Below are positions 12,491 to 22,779 of a stretch of 64,000 nt of DNA, in pieces. Numbering within the stretch: the stretch's first letter is position 1; every line of letters starts with the position of its first letter. Origin of the DNA: Siphonodentalium dalli (taxonomy: Eukaryota; Mollusca; Scaphopoda; Gadilida; Siphonodentaliidae); assembly GCA_032622095.1 (NCBI GenBank), contig CP136064.1:6813512-6877511 (forward strand), in the 5' to 3' direction. The translations under genes and the position numbers were made by a program. The notes under the pieces were generated by a model. That model made no database searches. It saw nothing but the letters and a program-made list of their open reading frames with translations, and was not told the origin of the DNA.

Positions 12491-12990
12491 ATGAACTCTT
12501 CACTTGATAATGATTATTCAGGTAAGTGAACTAATAAGTAAACTGTTGAAGTGTTTTCTCTTTACGACAATGTTGTTACGAGTGATATACTTAATTGAAA
12601 TACGATTAAAATTGCGTGATTTATTCATATTCTTCAAATGAAATCAACGTGAATTTTACTGTCCGTGAAATATGTAAACAAATTTAGAATACGATGATCG
12701 GGTTGTGATATGTTATGATTTGTCATCTTAAAATAGTAACATCTGATGGACTATGATTATACGGCATTGATCATTCGTATATCTATGTACCCCTACACAA
12801 TATTCGCAAAACTGGGAAACTTTGCAAAAACGGTTTTTATTAAATTATAATTTGTGCTTAATTTCTATGCTATATAAAAGGAAAGTATTCCGTGAATGGG
12901 AATCTTTACTCCGCAAAATCAAATTCCGGCATAATTGCTGTGCATTATCTGTCAATATTAATATGACAATACTAGTTGGAAGACAAAAAG
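12491..12990 (+). CDS. Candidate first two exons of a small host gene (unrecognised)
   Basis: Candidate exon 1 (12491-12521) begins ATGAACTCTTCACTTG and ends at a strong donor, G|GTAAGT at 12522-12527. It encodes MNSSLDNDYS plus one base. Candidate exon 2 (12886-12990, 105 nt) can be joined in phase using the AG at 12884-12885. It encodes 35 residues beginning VFREWESLLRKIKFRHN and ends at a GTAACA donor. The acceptor has a weak pyrimidine tract; an alternative AG five bases upstream would give a frame that stops at 12962. A CACGTCACG word lies about 55 bases upstream of the ATG. The intron after exon 2 is filled with mobile elements, and a possible terminal exon is at 16925-16985. I do not recognise the protein. 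Splice pattern and phase are the only support, so this is tentative. Confidence 0.3.
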
Positions 12991-13041
12991 GTAACATTTA
13001 TTGAAAATATAACTTAAAAGGCAATTGTATATATAAAGGTA

Positions 13042-13300
13042 TGGAGCCCCGGAGGTGACATCCGAATGTTTTTTGTTAAGTCGTGGCCACGAGAACAAAG
13101 TCGAGGCCACGAGCATATGAAGTCGTGGCCACGAGCATATGAAGTCGTGGCCACGAGAATATGAAGTCGTGGCCACGAGAATAAAGTCGTGGCCACGACT
13201 TCATATTCTGGTGGCCACGACTTCATATTCTCGTGGCCACGACTTTATTCTCGTGGCCACGACTTAAAAAAAACATTCGGATGTCACCTCCGTGGCTCCA
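13042..13300. mobile_element. Fold-back MITE, Mutator-like by target duplication
   Basis: Ends TGGAGCCCCGGAGGTGACAT and ATGTCACCTCCGTGGCTCCA are inverted repeats, and the arms extend inward over most of the element. The interior holds about nine copies of GTCGTGGCCACGA-type words, each itself palindromic. A perfect 10-bp duplication TATAAAGGTA flanks it at 13032-13041 and 13301-13310 (the left copy is also preceded by A). A 9-11-bp duplication is characteristic of Mutator-like elements. No transposase. Reading frames across it only mirror the repeat. Confidence 0.88.
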
Positions 13301-13411
13301 TATAAAGGTACTTCTTCATAGCATTATTTTGAACAAATGTGAACCTGATAATATTAAAATGCCCATGGCATTCACACTCTCGTTATTGTGTGGCCAATTC
13401 AACACTAAGTG

Positions 13412-13970
13412 TATGTTCAGACGACCACGATTCAATCGTAAGTGGAGGAATCGGGGCCCGACGAGATCGTGGATAGTTTGTTCACACAATTGCGATGTCG
13501 TCCTACATGTACATGTACTAGTACATGATTATACCGTAGGTTGAACATCCTAAAGCATGTGATTGACCACACCGGTCATTTCCAGCTACAAATTTTACGT
13601 ACACAGGACTGCGAATCTTGCGTCGCAAGTGGAGGTATCAAACCAAGGATACGCCACAATTTCGCATCTAAAATCAAACAGTGCTTGATATTATTTTTGA
13701 CCTACGAATTTGATGTGAGCATGCGCAGTCCAATTACCGGTTACTTCCTACGACCGAAAAGTTTCCACTTACGATTGAATCGTGGTCGTCTGAACGTTCA
13801 CCAAGTGAATGTTCTGATGATCACGATTCAATCGTAAGTGGAAAGATTTCGTTGTGGGTAGTAACCGGTAGTTGTACTGCGCATTCTCACGACATGATCG
13901 CGAGTGATAAAAAGTAATATCAAGCACTGTTTGATTTTAGATGCGATATTGTGGCATATCCAAGGATAGT
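13412..13970. repeat. Inverted-repeat element with CACGATTCAATCGTAAGTGG motif
   Basis: The left arm, about 13634-13798, and the right arm, about 13808-13968, are inverted copies sharing CACGATTCAATCGTAAGTGG, ACCGGT, ATCAAGCACTGTTTGATTTT and ATTGTGGC. A further copy of the motif lies at about 13427-13446 in the same orientation as the right arm. The reading frame over it has no recognisable domain. A fold-back element lying in the candidate intron. Confidence 0.7.
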
Positions 13971-13984
13971 TAATCACAGATTTG

Positions 13985-14470
13985 CGTGGGGGGGGGGGGG
14001 TATTGGAGATTCACTGTAAACAGCTGTATATGAATTTCTGTGAATACTATTTGTCATGGATGTTAACATTGACATGTAAATAGGAACGACTCATTTTGGG
14101 GTCATTCAGCAAAAAAACATGGCTGCCGGTCACCAGCGGGTGGCCATCTTGGAATTCAAAATTCAATCCATTAGCATGAGCTACAAGCTATACTGTTTGT
14201 CTGATCATCATGAAATTTGTCATTTCTGTTTATAAATACCGGTATTTCTCTTATTGTAATGAGTGTTAAGCCAAACTCATTGCAAAAAGAGTCAAACGAC
14301 TTGCAGGAAGAAAACATTTTAGTTGCGGAAAAAATGTTTGTTGGTCCCATCAAGTTCAACCACCCATCCACCCCGGCATACGTGCCCGGAAATCCCCCCT
14401 AATATGATGGCCAATCCACCCATCCACCCCGGCATACGTGCCCGGAAATCCCCCCCCCCCCTGATTTGAT
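13985..14470 (+). mobile_element. Decayed copy of the 542-bp GGCATACGTGCC element
   Basis: Carries the order of landmarks seen in the copies at 14755-15295 and 53466-54007: CACTGTAAACAGCTGTATAT, TGGATGTTAACATTGACATG, AACATGGCTGCC, TTTAGTTGCGGAAAAAAT and CCACCCCGGCATACGTGCC. The 3' end is tandemly duplicated (about 14363-14398 and 14417-14450). The left end is lost beside a G run near 13988-13999. Confidence 0.7.
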
Positions 14471-14754
14471 GGCCAATATTTTTAAAGAAGTCAATCTGCA
14501 GTATATAAAGTGGTATATACTGGTATGTGTGATATTTGACATGCAGAAGTACTAGTTTGTGCCGCTATCTTCTAGTATACATAATTATGCTTGTATATTA
14601 TACAGTATAATTTGTTCAATTCCCCAATGATTATGTATAATTGTGTTTACTAGTATATGCATGGAAATAGAGTATTTGTGAACTCACCTAATTCAAGTAA
14701 AGATGATAAAATCAAATGTTGTATTGACATTTGGGGTGCCACATTGCACCCCCC

Positions 14755-15295
14755 AGTGGGTGGGGTCGGAAAACAAATTCAGGCACGTATGGCATTTTTT
14801 CCCTTTCGATCATTTTTTTTACCCACCCACCCACACCGCCAATTTTTTTCCGTTTTCGGCAGTTTTTTCGAACCATTTTTTTACACCCACCCCCCTTTTA
14901 ACACTAAAACAGAGATTCGCTGGGGGAAATTCACTGTAAACAGCTGTATATGAATTTCTGTGCATACTATTTATCATGGATGTTAACATGGACATGTAAA
15001 TAGGAATGAGTCATTTTGAGGTCATTCGGCCAAAAAAACATGGCTGCCAGCGGCCATCTTGGATTTCAAAATTTGCAACAAAATACAACACGATAACTGC
15101 CTGCAGTCAGTTTACCAGTTAGAATTACATTATTTCTCTCATTCAAAGTGGTTTTGAAGCCCAACTCATTGCCAAAACACTAAAAAAACAAGCAGGAAAT
15201 TTTTGTTTTAGTTGCGGAAAAAATTGCTTGTTGGTGGCTTTGACCACCCACCCACCCCGGCATACGTGCCGGAATTTTTTTTCAAACCCCCCTGC
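14755..15295 (+). mobile_element. 542-bp-family MITE, copy 2
   Basis: Inverted relative to the complete copy at 53466-54007. The left end reads GTGGGGTCGGAAAACAAATT and GGCACGTATGGC; the right end reads CCCCGGCATACGTGCCGGAA and finishes in CCCCCCT. Imperfect TIRs face each other through the CACGTATG/CATACGTG word. Non-coding. Flanks are poly-C, so a target duplication cannot be read with confidence. Confidence 0.75.
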
Positions 15296-15371
15296 CCCCC
15301 CACCCAAGCTGTTTCAATTGCCTTAAAACATTTACAAATATATGCTATTTACAAGACCAATATGATATCAT

Positions 15372-16372
15372 ACCGGTGTAACAGTTTATCCCCCCCCCCT
15401 GCCCTGTGTATCTTCCCCCCCCACTCATATATTTTTATTTCCTCACTTATTTTATATTATTATGGTAAGAAATGCTGAGAAAACTATTTTTTTTTTAAAT
15501 TGATAGAGAAGAATTTGGGGTGGGGGGGGGGGGAGATACTCAGGCCTGGGTATCTCCCCCCCCCACCCCAAATTCTTACTCTAATCAAATTTGGCTAATA
15601 TAAAGTTAATTTCTCACCATTTCATGACTATATAAAGCAAATTAAGCAATAAAATCATACGTTTAATTTTTGTCATATGTAGGTGCTGGTGGGGGGGGGG
15701 GGGGGAGATACGCAGACCGGCCTGGGTATCTCCCCCCACCCCAAATTCTTACTCTAATAAAATTTAGCTCATATAAAGTTAATTTCTCGCCATTTCATGA
15801 CTATATAAAGCAAATTAAGCAATAAAATCATACGTTTAATTTTTGTCATATGTTGGCGCTGGGTAGGGCGGGGAGATACTCAGGCCTGGGTATCTCCCCC
15901 CCCCCCCCACCCCAAATTCTTACTCTATCCAATTTTGCTCATATAAAGTTAATTTCTTGCCATTTCATGACTATATAAAGCAAATTAAGCAATAAAATCA
16001 TACGTTTAATTTTTGTCATATGTAGGTGCTGGGTGGGGGGGGGAGATACTCAGGCCTGGGTATCTCCCCCCCCACCCAAAATTTTTACTCTATAAAATTT
16101 TGCTCATATAAAGTTAATTTCTCGCCATTTCATGACTATATAAAGCAAATTAAACGATAGAATCATAAGGTAATATTTTGACATATTTATGCTATTATTG
16201 GATTAAGTTAAACTTCAAAATAACCAAAAAAATTAAAAAAATTAATAGTTTTCTCGGCATTTCTTACCATAATATAAAATAAGTGAGGGTAAAAAAATCT
16301 ACAAGTGGGGGGAAGATACCCAGGGTGGGGGGGAGATAACCAGGGGGGGGGGAGATATCGTGTTACACCGGT
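15372..16372. mobile_element. TIR element with TACCGGTGTAACA ends and internal G/C-tract hairpins
   Basis: Left end ATACCGGTGTAACAG and right end GTGTTACACCGGTA are inverted. The TIR extends about 120 bp inward (CTTATTTTATATTAT..ATGGTAAGAAATGC on the left, reversed on the right at about 16255-16290). Inside are four TATCTCCCCC landmarks at 15551, 15727, 15891 and 16061, a unit of about 164-176 bp. Each is preceded by GGGGGAGATACTCAGGCCTG, so each junction can form a G-run/C-run hairpin. TA at both outer edges may be a 2-bp target duplication. No coding capacity. Confidence 0.75.
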
Positions 16373-16424
16373 ACCTATACTGTATACATGTATCTGGAAT
16401 GTTTTTGGGAGTATTTGGTACAGG

Positions 16425-16757
16425 TACGGTGTAACACGTCATCTCCTCCTGTCTGGATATCTTCCTCCATGGGGGAGTGTATTTGCGAATGTCCTCAGAT
16501 ATCTCACACGCACACCCTGGGCATTTTCCCCCATGTATGACTAAAAGAAAATTCACTCATTTAATATCGTTTGACCCTGAAATGGCCAGAAAGAAATGTT
16601 TTATGAGATTTAAGTTTGTTTTTTTATATTTAATTTTTGTTTGTTCAAGTAACATATATCAAATGAGTGAAATTTTATTTTAGTCATTCATGGGGGGGGG
16701 GGGTATCCAGAGTGGGGGATATATCCAGGGGGAGATATCTGTTACACCGGTACATGT
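16425..16757. mobile_element. Second, shorter TIR element of the GGTGTAACA family
   Basis: The left end ACGGTGTAACACGTCATCTC and right end GGAGATATCTGTTACACCGG are inverted, and inner segments pair (CATGTATGACTAAAA with TTTTAGTCATTCATG; CACTCATTT with AAATGAGTG). It carries a G run at about 16692-16703. It sits about 50 bp from the larger relative at 15372-16372. Confidence 0.65.
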
Positions 16758-16924
16758 ATTTGTAGCTGTTTCTGACCATCATGCAGCATTTGAATGGATA
16801 TAATTTACTGTTATAACTCGGCCCCTGGGTGATCAATTTGGATGATGTATCTTAATAATATGTATATGATCAGTCATTCCTCTTTTCTGATGTCATTACA
16901 AGCATTCAAATATTTTTTTTTCAG

Positions 16925-16985
16925 ACAGGAGGAGCTGCTTGACTGGATTGAGACATCAAAATTTCATTCAAGGCCTGATATCTGA
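16925..16985 (+). CDS. Candidate terminal exon (unrecognised)
   Basis: A T-rich tract followed by CAG (about 16913-16924) is a good splice acceptor. Using the second base, the following frame reads QEELLDWIETSKFHSRPDI and stops at TGA 16983-16985; the charged, tryptophan-containing peptide looks coding. That frame needs a preceding exon ending in phase 2, whereas candidate exon 2 ends in phase 1. A direct join would instead read a different frame to TAG near 16996-16998. Either an exon was missed or the model is wrong. I do not recognise the sequence. Confidence 0.25.
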
Positions 16986-18416
16986 TAACCAATCATAGAA
17001 TCATGTTTCCTGTCAGAGTGCTTCTTGCAGACACTGCATGGTGACCCTTAATACCAATATTATTAATTCTGTCCAAGACTGGATGAGGAAGGATTTCAAA
17101 TGTTATTCGGTGTACATGTACTGGATACATGTACTGTAGATGTTATCGGTAGATGTTATCTCCTGGCTATACACATGTACCATATGTATACTAGTACCTA
17201 CGGACGATATGCACTGAATCCAGTACCATGCTTACCTGGTAACTAGTGCACACTGCAGCGAAGGGGAGGCTTTAATTTATAACCAAATGATGATCAATGT
17301 GTTCATCGAAGGCAAAAATTACACATATATGTATGCATTCCTTCCTTGATGGAGACCGATCAGTGACCTCTACATTTTATCAGACTTATGTGGTGAAAAT
17401 CTTGGCAAGTGAAGTTAGTGAATTCAATTCTACAACAGACATGTACTTGTATGCTTCATCGAGTCTCAGAAAATGTGCACTATGGCATCCAGCGTATGCA
17501 TAAACTTTTTAATATTTCATACTACATTGACCAGAATTTGGAGGTGTACCAGTTTCAAATCTCCACACAAAGCACAACAGTACCCATGGAACAGTCTCAA
17601 GCCTTGTTTCTGAGCTTATCTGAAGGATATGAACTTTTAATTGACAAATTATTGCAGTATGTCAATATAATCAGATTCATGTACACATACAGGCCTTAAA
17701 ATCCATAACAGAATCAAAATATTCTAATGTTCCTTTATCTTTGTCAACCTGCTGTATCACCAAGTAATCTGTACAAGGAGCTTAAAGTGGCTTATACATG
17801 TACCATACATGCACATTTAAAGATAGATAATCCGAGTTCACGCTCCTCAATTACCATTTCTTTGGCTTCGGGGGTAAAAATAATTGATTCGAGTCGAGGA
17901 ACACACCCTTTAAAGTTCTGAGTTATAAAATAAAAAATCTGTTATTTTTCACCGCCTTGAATATTTCCCGGCCAAGCAAATATTCAACGAGCCGACTGAC
18001 CTAATCTTGATACCAAGTTGCGATGAACAAAATGTTGATATATAACATGTTTTGGAAAATGTTACACTAGAGTTGACAGTAGTTAGCATTATGTTTTGGT
18101 ATTTAATCGATTAAGAAATGTTGTTCTTGGAATCTGATGGTATGGAGACCATCAATTCAGATTGTTTACCTTTAATTGTCCATGTTGACTTTAAAGCATA
18201 ACATATGTTATCTTTATTTTTTGTATCCCTGCATAAACTGGGGTGATAAATTTATATTATACTCACATCTGGTCTTTCGATATTCTGTGAGTTAATTAAT
18301 TTATATGAAAGAATGTCATTACATGCTAGCAATTCTGATATTAAACATCACTGTTACAGTGACATTACCATCCAATGTTGAATAAGTCCAATAAGATGCC
18401 AAAGTTTAATAAAAAC
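16986..18416. other. Non-coding stretch (possible 3' UTR and intergenic)
   Basis: Contains short open frames (17297-17699) without recognisable features. AATAAA words occur near 17931 and 18410. No mobile-element ends identified. Confidence 0.4.
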
Positions 18417-18677
18417 TTAACCCTTCCATGACTTGAGATTCTTGATATGTTGCTAAAATCCTGCGCCAATGCATTCTCTTATATTTGCGAGTCTCCAAAA
18501 TGGAGCCTCACATATATAAGAGAATACATGGCCTAACAATATTTACCTTGACCTTGTAATCCAGTGCATTCTCTTATACATGTGAGGCTTCCTATGTGAG
18601 ACTTGCATATATACAAGAATTCACTGGTACATGATCTTTAATGCTGTACCACTCAGCTCCCATCATGAAAGGGTTAA
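18417..18677. mobile_element. TTAA-flanked MITE (piggyBac-like type 2) holding two diverged palindrome modules
   Basis: TTAA at 18417-18420 is followed by CCCTTCCATGA, and TCATGAAAGGG is followed by TTAA at 18674-18677. That gives 11-bp TIRs with one mismatch inside a TTAA duplication. TTAA with CCC-starting ends is the piggyBac pattern. The interior has palindrome modules at 18465-18532 and 18561-18627, separated by 28 bases. In the first module the inner stem is CTCCA/TGGAG rather than the CGACC/GGTCG of other copies, yet it still pairs. No transposase. Confidence 0.8.
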
Positions 18678-18860
18678 ACATTGCATGGCCAAAGCATTGA
18701 AAAATATTCTGAAAATAATATTTGAATAGACTAAAATATGTTTAACCTTCTACGCGATTACTAGTAGCAATGTTTGTTGACAAATCACTGTAACAGTTTT
18801 GTTTACATAGCAATGGTTCCAACAGGAGATATTTCGTTATTGGAAAACTTTCAATAATTA
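18678..18860 (+). repeat. Dispersed copy of the 141-bp repeat
   Basis: Shares ATATTCTGAAAAT, TTGTTGACAAATCACTGTAA and CAGTTTTGTTTACATA with the tandem pair at 8795-9078. Non-coding. It directly follows the TTAA element. Confidence 0.6.
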
Positions 18861-19524
18861 ATATAGGAATCAGTAATTCATGTTTTTCTGAGTGGTGATG
18901 TTTTTACGAACTGTTGTATGTTATATGTTTGGCATATGTACTCACTACGAGTGCCTTGGGTCCCTTTAAAATGATATGAAACACTCAATGAAATATGTGC
19001 ACACCAGTAGATTATTTTGTAGGGATTTTAGTGTGATGAGAGTCAGAATCATGATTCTTCGTTTGAGTCTGGTAAAAAGCAGCTGATTTGATGTAGAAAT
19101 GCTATAGTTTGATTCTTGCAAAATTTTAAGGCCTGTATACATTCGCTTTTATCCATCAAAGGTGCTCCAGACACTTCATATCGCTATAATCATAGTATGT
19201 ATATGTACCTTGTTTTACAAAATGTTATTTTGCATGACCGCACTTCAAAGAACTCTAAAGCCGCTCATGCACTTAATGCATCAATTTAAAATTCTGCAAC
19301 TTAATGCATCAATTTAAAATTCTGCACTTTTATCCGCATTTTTTTATCACAAAAAGTTTGGAAATACTAGTGAGTACTAGTGCTATACTATTAAACATGT
19401 AGACTATATACTGTGAAAAGACTTAATAAAGTCTTAATAAATTTAACAGTTGTTTCCAGTAGAAGATAGACAAAAGCTCTTTAAGTTCCATATTTGCAGT
19501 GTTTTACACTGAGCATTAAGAGCA

Positions 19525-19732
19525 TCTCCTTTTATACTCGGCAGAATATATGCAAACAACATGGTATAAATTATAATGAAAATGAATTTACGACTCCAGC
19601 CAATAATTCATTATCATTATAAATACCATGTTTGCATTGTTCATAGAGCACACAGGTGTTGCACTTATCCATGGGCCAAATTCATTCATTTGTTGCATAT
19701 ATTCTGTTGAGTATAAAAGGAGATGGTCTCAT
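19525..19732. repeat. Nested fold-back inverted repeat
   Basis: Outer arms: CATCTCCTTTTATACTCGGC (from about 19525) against GTTGAGTATAAAAGGAGATG (to about 19731). Inner arms: CATGGTATAAATTATAATGA against TCATTATCATTATAAATACC. Total span about 208 bp, with a segment around 19640-19690 unpaired. Confidence 0.7.
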
Positions 19733-20184
19733 AAATGGCCGGATTTAGTGTACCCTTTAATGCTTGTAATACATACATGTACTAGTACCTGTTTAGACCA
19801 AGTTTTCCCTGTCCACAACTTGTGGTATCGGTTGGGTTGATGCTGTTTTGGACCGAGTCCCATCCCGATACTCTTCTATAATGGACTTTACGCCCAGAAT
19901 TGTGGGTTGAAGTTATCTTGATTGTAGCACTACCAGTATTTCGTCAGATTAGGTCAAAGTGACGCTTTTTTATAAGAACATAGAGGGCAGCCTTTCCCAA
20001 GCATGATGATTTCAAACCTGCATATACTTAAAGTAATTGACCATCTCTAACGTGGTGTTACCCCGGTAATGCTGTGGTATTACACTGCAGTAATTTCCAA
20101 CACCATGGTAAGGTTGTCGCTTGAACACAAAACAGCACCACGGTGGATGCGGTATGCAATTAAAATGCCGTGATTCTCCTTATA

Positions 20185-20435
20185 TCTTTGGAACTTAAAG
20201 GAATGGATGGTCTTCGTTATAGGTTATAATTTATAAATAACATTTACAAAAAGTTTCCCAAGAATATACTAATAGTATAGGATAGTGTTCATATGAATGC
20301 GTTATTATCCACAAAACACACTTTGTGTGAGTCAATCGTTTGTTTATATACAGCAGTAAATAGTGAGAGATAAGCAAAACACTCAACACCGTTGCGATTG
20401 TTTAATTGAGCGATTCATGGTGACCCATTCAACAC
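20185..20435 (+). repeat. Dispersed repeat, partner of 31425-31690
   Basis: Shares with the later copy: AAGAATATAC, CGTTTGTTTATATACA, GATAAGCAAAACACTCAACA and GGTGACCCATTCAAC, in the same order and spacing. No reading frame. Boundaries approximate. Confidence 0.65.
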
Positions 20436-20500
20436 TTCAAAATCTTGAGAGGTTATAGAAGAGTAGCCGGACAGGACTCGATCCAAAACAGTTTCAACTG

Positions 20501-20713
20501 CAGTAATGCTCTAAGTAATCAACTCCTTAACCACAGCAGAATTATGGGTAACTTTTCAGGATTTAGTCGGAAATATGGCTTGTTGCCATTCATCGGAAAG
20601 CTCTCAGAGAGCTTTCCGATGAATGGCAACAAGCCATATTTCCGACTAAATCCTGAAAAGTTACCCATAATTCTACTGTGTTTAAGGAGTCGATTATACT
20701 CGGGGCATTACTG
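20501..20713. repeat. Near-perfect 213-bp palindrome
   Basis: The arms meet at about 20606 with essentially no loop (GGAAAGCTCTC then GAGAGCTTTCC). About 75 bp on each side of the centre are perfectly complementary. The outer part, to CAGTAATGC (20501) and GCATTACTG (20713), holds a few mismatches. It would extrude a cruciform or make a long perfect RNA hairpin. No coding sense beyond its own mirror. Confidence 0.92.
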
Positions 20714-21890
20714 TATTCGATATATCAAGCTGTTGCATACCGAAAAGACTTGGGCTAGTACCTGAACAGTAAACCTGCAATCTGCATGATTCATGAAACA
20801 GCTATTGAAACCATGCTGTATATACACAGAATTACACAATTTTGTTTATGGGTTTGTTGATATGACACGAGTGCTAGCGCACAATGACGGAATGAACAGC
20901 ACACCCTAGAGTTCTATCTTTCCTCAATGGCACAAGTGCCGTATCAACAAATCCATTAATACAAGTGTCTTTCTGTGTTTATTACACATCACCCGTCCTA
21001 GAATATGTGCATTTAAAAATACAGGGTTACGATGTTTATTAAGGCACATACAGTGCTTGTTTTGTCATGTGTAATGATTTTTTTTTCCTATCGTTTGAAC
21101 TGGATACTCAAATAACAGAAATTGTTATATATTTTTTTTGCAACCGACAGATTTGAGGTAACTCTTTCTATAAATATATTGAAAATCATGTGTCGGGATG
21201 TAATTATTAGCAATCAATATATTTTTTGTTGCGTATATAGGTTTATACAATTTTAAGAGGCAGAACAAGATACAGGTACTTTGTATAGTTTCATTTCGCG
21301 AATGTACACAGTATCTTGTTTGGCCACTTGCAATTTTAGAAACCCATAACTGTAACGAGAAATTGTTGATTGTATATTTAAAGTTTAAAGGTACGGATGG
21401 CCTTGGCGGTGGGTATGCTGTGAAAATATTTCCACCGGTCAAAAACCGCCACAAACAGAAAGAATATTAAAATGTAGACAGACTTTGTCCGTATACAAAT
21501 AAGAAATATCGCATAAACAGTATGTTATTGTCATATGTTTGACCATTCTTATGTAAACAAAACAAAAGCATAAAAAGGTACTTTCCTGGTGTTTGTTTAT
21601 ATTATGATGGTAAACATAAAGAGCGTTCATTGTTGCTGAATTTTGATATGGAACGAATAAAGAGCATTTATATCATTTGTGTGTGATTAGCCAGTAACAC
21701 TGTGCTGCCTTCTGTAACACAATCAGGCTCCTCCTTAGGTAAAATATAGTAGGTCTTTATGATAGTATGCTGTTTACGCGATGGTCATGGTATATATGAA
21801 CAAAACTGTATGCATTTTAATGTTTTTCTGTTTACTGTGATTGAAACAAATATGAATATTTTCGACAACTAAGGCCTCCCGTGCCTTTAA
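20714..21890. other. Intergenic, nothing recognised
   Basis: AT-rich, short frames only. ATAAAGAGCGTTCA and AATAAAGAGCATTTA occur near 21616 and 21656; they resemble words near 7790 and 44315. Confidence 0.4.
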
Positions 21891-21899
21891 GCCCCCTTA

Positions 21900-22532
21900 T
21901 TGTCTCTATTATACATTTAAAAATGATATTTACAAAGAAGTTTTATAATTGTATATTTTAAAACACAATTGAAATTATATATTAATTTAAAATTAAATGT
22001 TTTTCTTAATTAAGAATTGTTTTCTAATATATCTTTCCTAATTGGGGAAAATATTCCTAGTTAAGAAAACTTGTTTTCCTTACTTAGATTTATTTTCCTG
22101 CTTGAGAAAATCTCATTCTAGAAAAAATTGGCATCACTTAAGAAAAAATATCTTGACGATATTTCTAACTATAGAAAATATAATTTCTTGTTCTAGATTA
22201 ATTGTATAGCTTTCTTAAATTTCTAGCTATTCTCCCAAGATAATCGCAGTATCTTAAACTTATCTTATTTCAAGAAAAATAAACTTATGTGAGAAAAACA
22301 ATCTTTCCTACATTAAGAAAAAAAATCTATACTAAGATTTTTTTACTAGGATTTTCTTACTAAGATTACTGTGTTTTTTTAAAGAAATTTTCTCAGACAA
22401 GAAATTTTCCCACCCTTTCATTTCTTGACCTAGAAAATATGTTTTTCTTATTTTTCTAGCTATTCTCCCAAGATAATATCTCATTTCAAGATTTTTTTTT
22501 TCCTGAATTGAGAAAATATTTTTGGCAGTGTA
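21900..22532 (-). mobile_element. AAGAAA/TTTCTT-rich element, inverted copy ending TTTTTGGCAGTG
   Basis: Long stretch of TTTTCTTA, AAGAAAA and CTAGAAAAT words. It ends in AAAATATTTTTGGCAGTG at about 22513-22530, the reverse complement of the start of the element at 8416. The other end is unclear. Frames through it are low-complexity K/L/S strings and are not called. Confidence 0.5.
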
Positions 22533-22779
22533 CAATAGACATAATATAGCAATATATATATAATAGATATGTACATATGGTTCCGGGTCGATGGCTTGTT
22601 TAAATTCTATGATAATAATCAGTTTAATTATTCTGACACTACTAGCTTAATTGTCGTCCGAAGTAAACATGTCGTACAATCGTGTGAAACATTGTTGGAT
22701 TGAGTAAACTAATCGATCGCAACGCGGAACAGTCGATTTCTTCACACCGTGTGTTTAGTTTTAGCTACAAATGATAGGT

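Noticed and set aside
17297-17699. Two overlapping plus-strand frames of 68 and 96 codons
   Set aside because: No domain, no acceptor or donor with matching phase; more likely 3' UTR or intergenic sequence after the candidate exon.
8416-22532. A single 14-kb transposon bounded by the two CACTGCCAAAAATA ends
   Set aside because: Each end is attached to its own several-hundred-base AAGAAA-rich body, so these are more likely two separate copies in opposite orientation; no transposase lies between.
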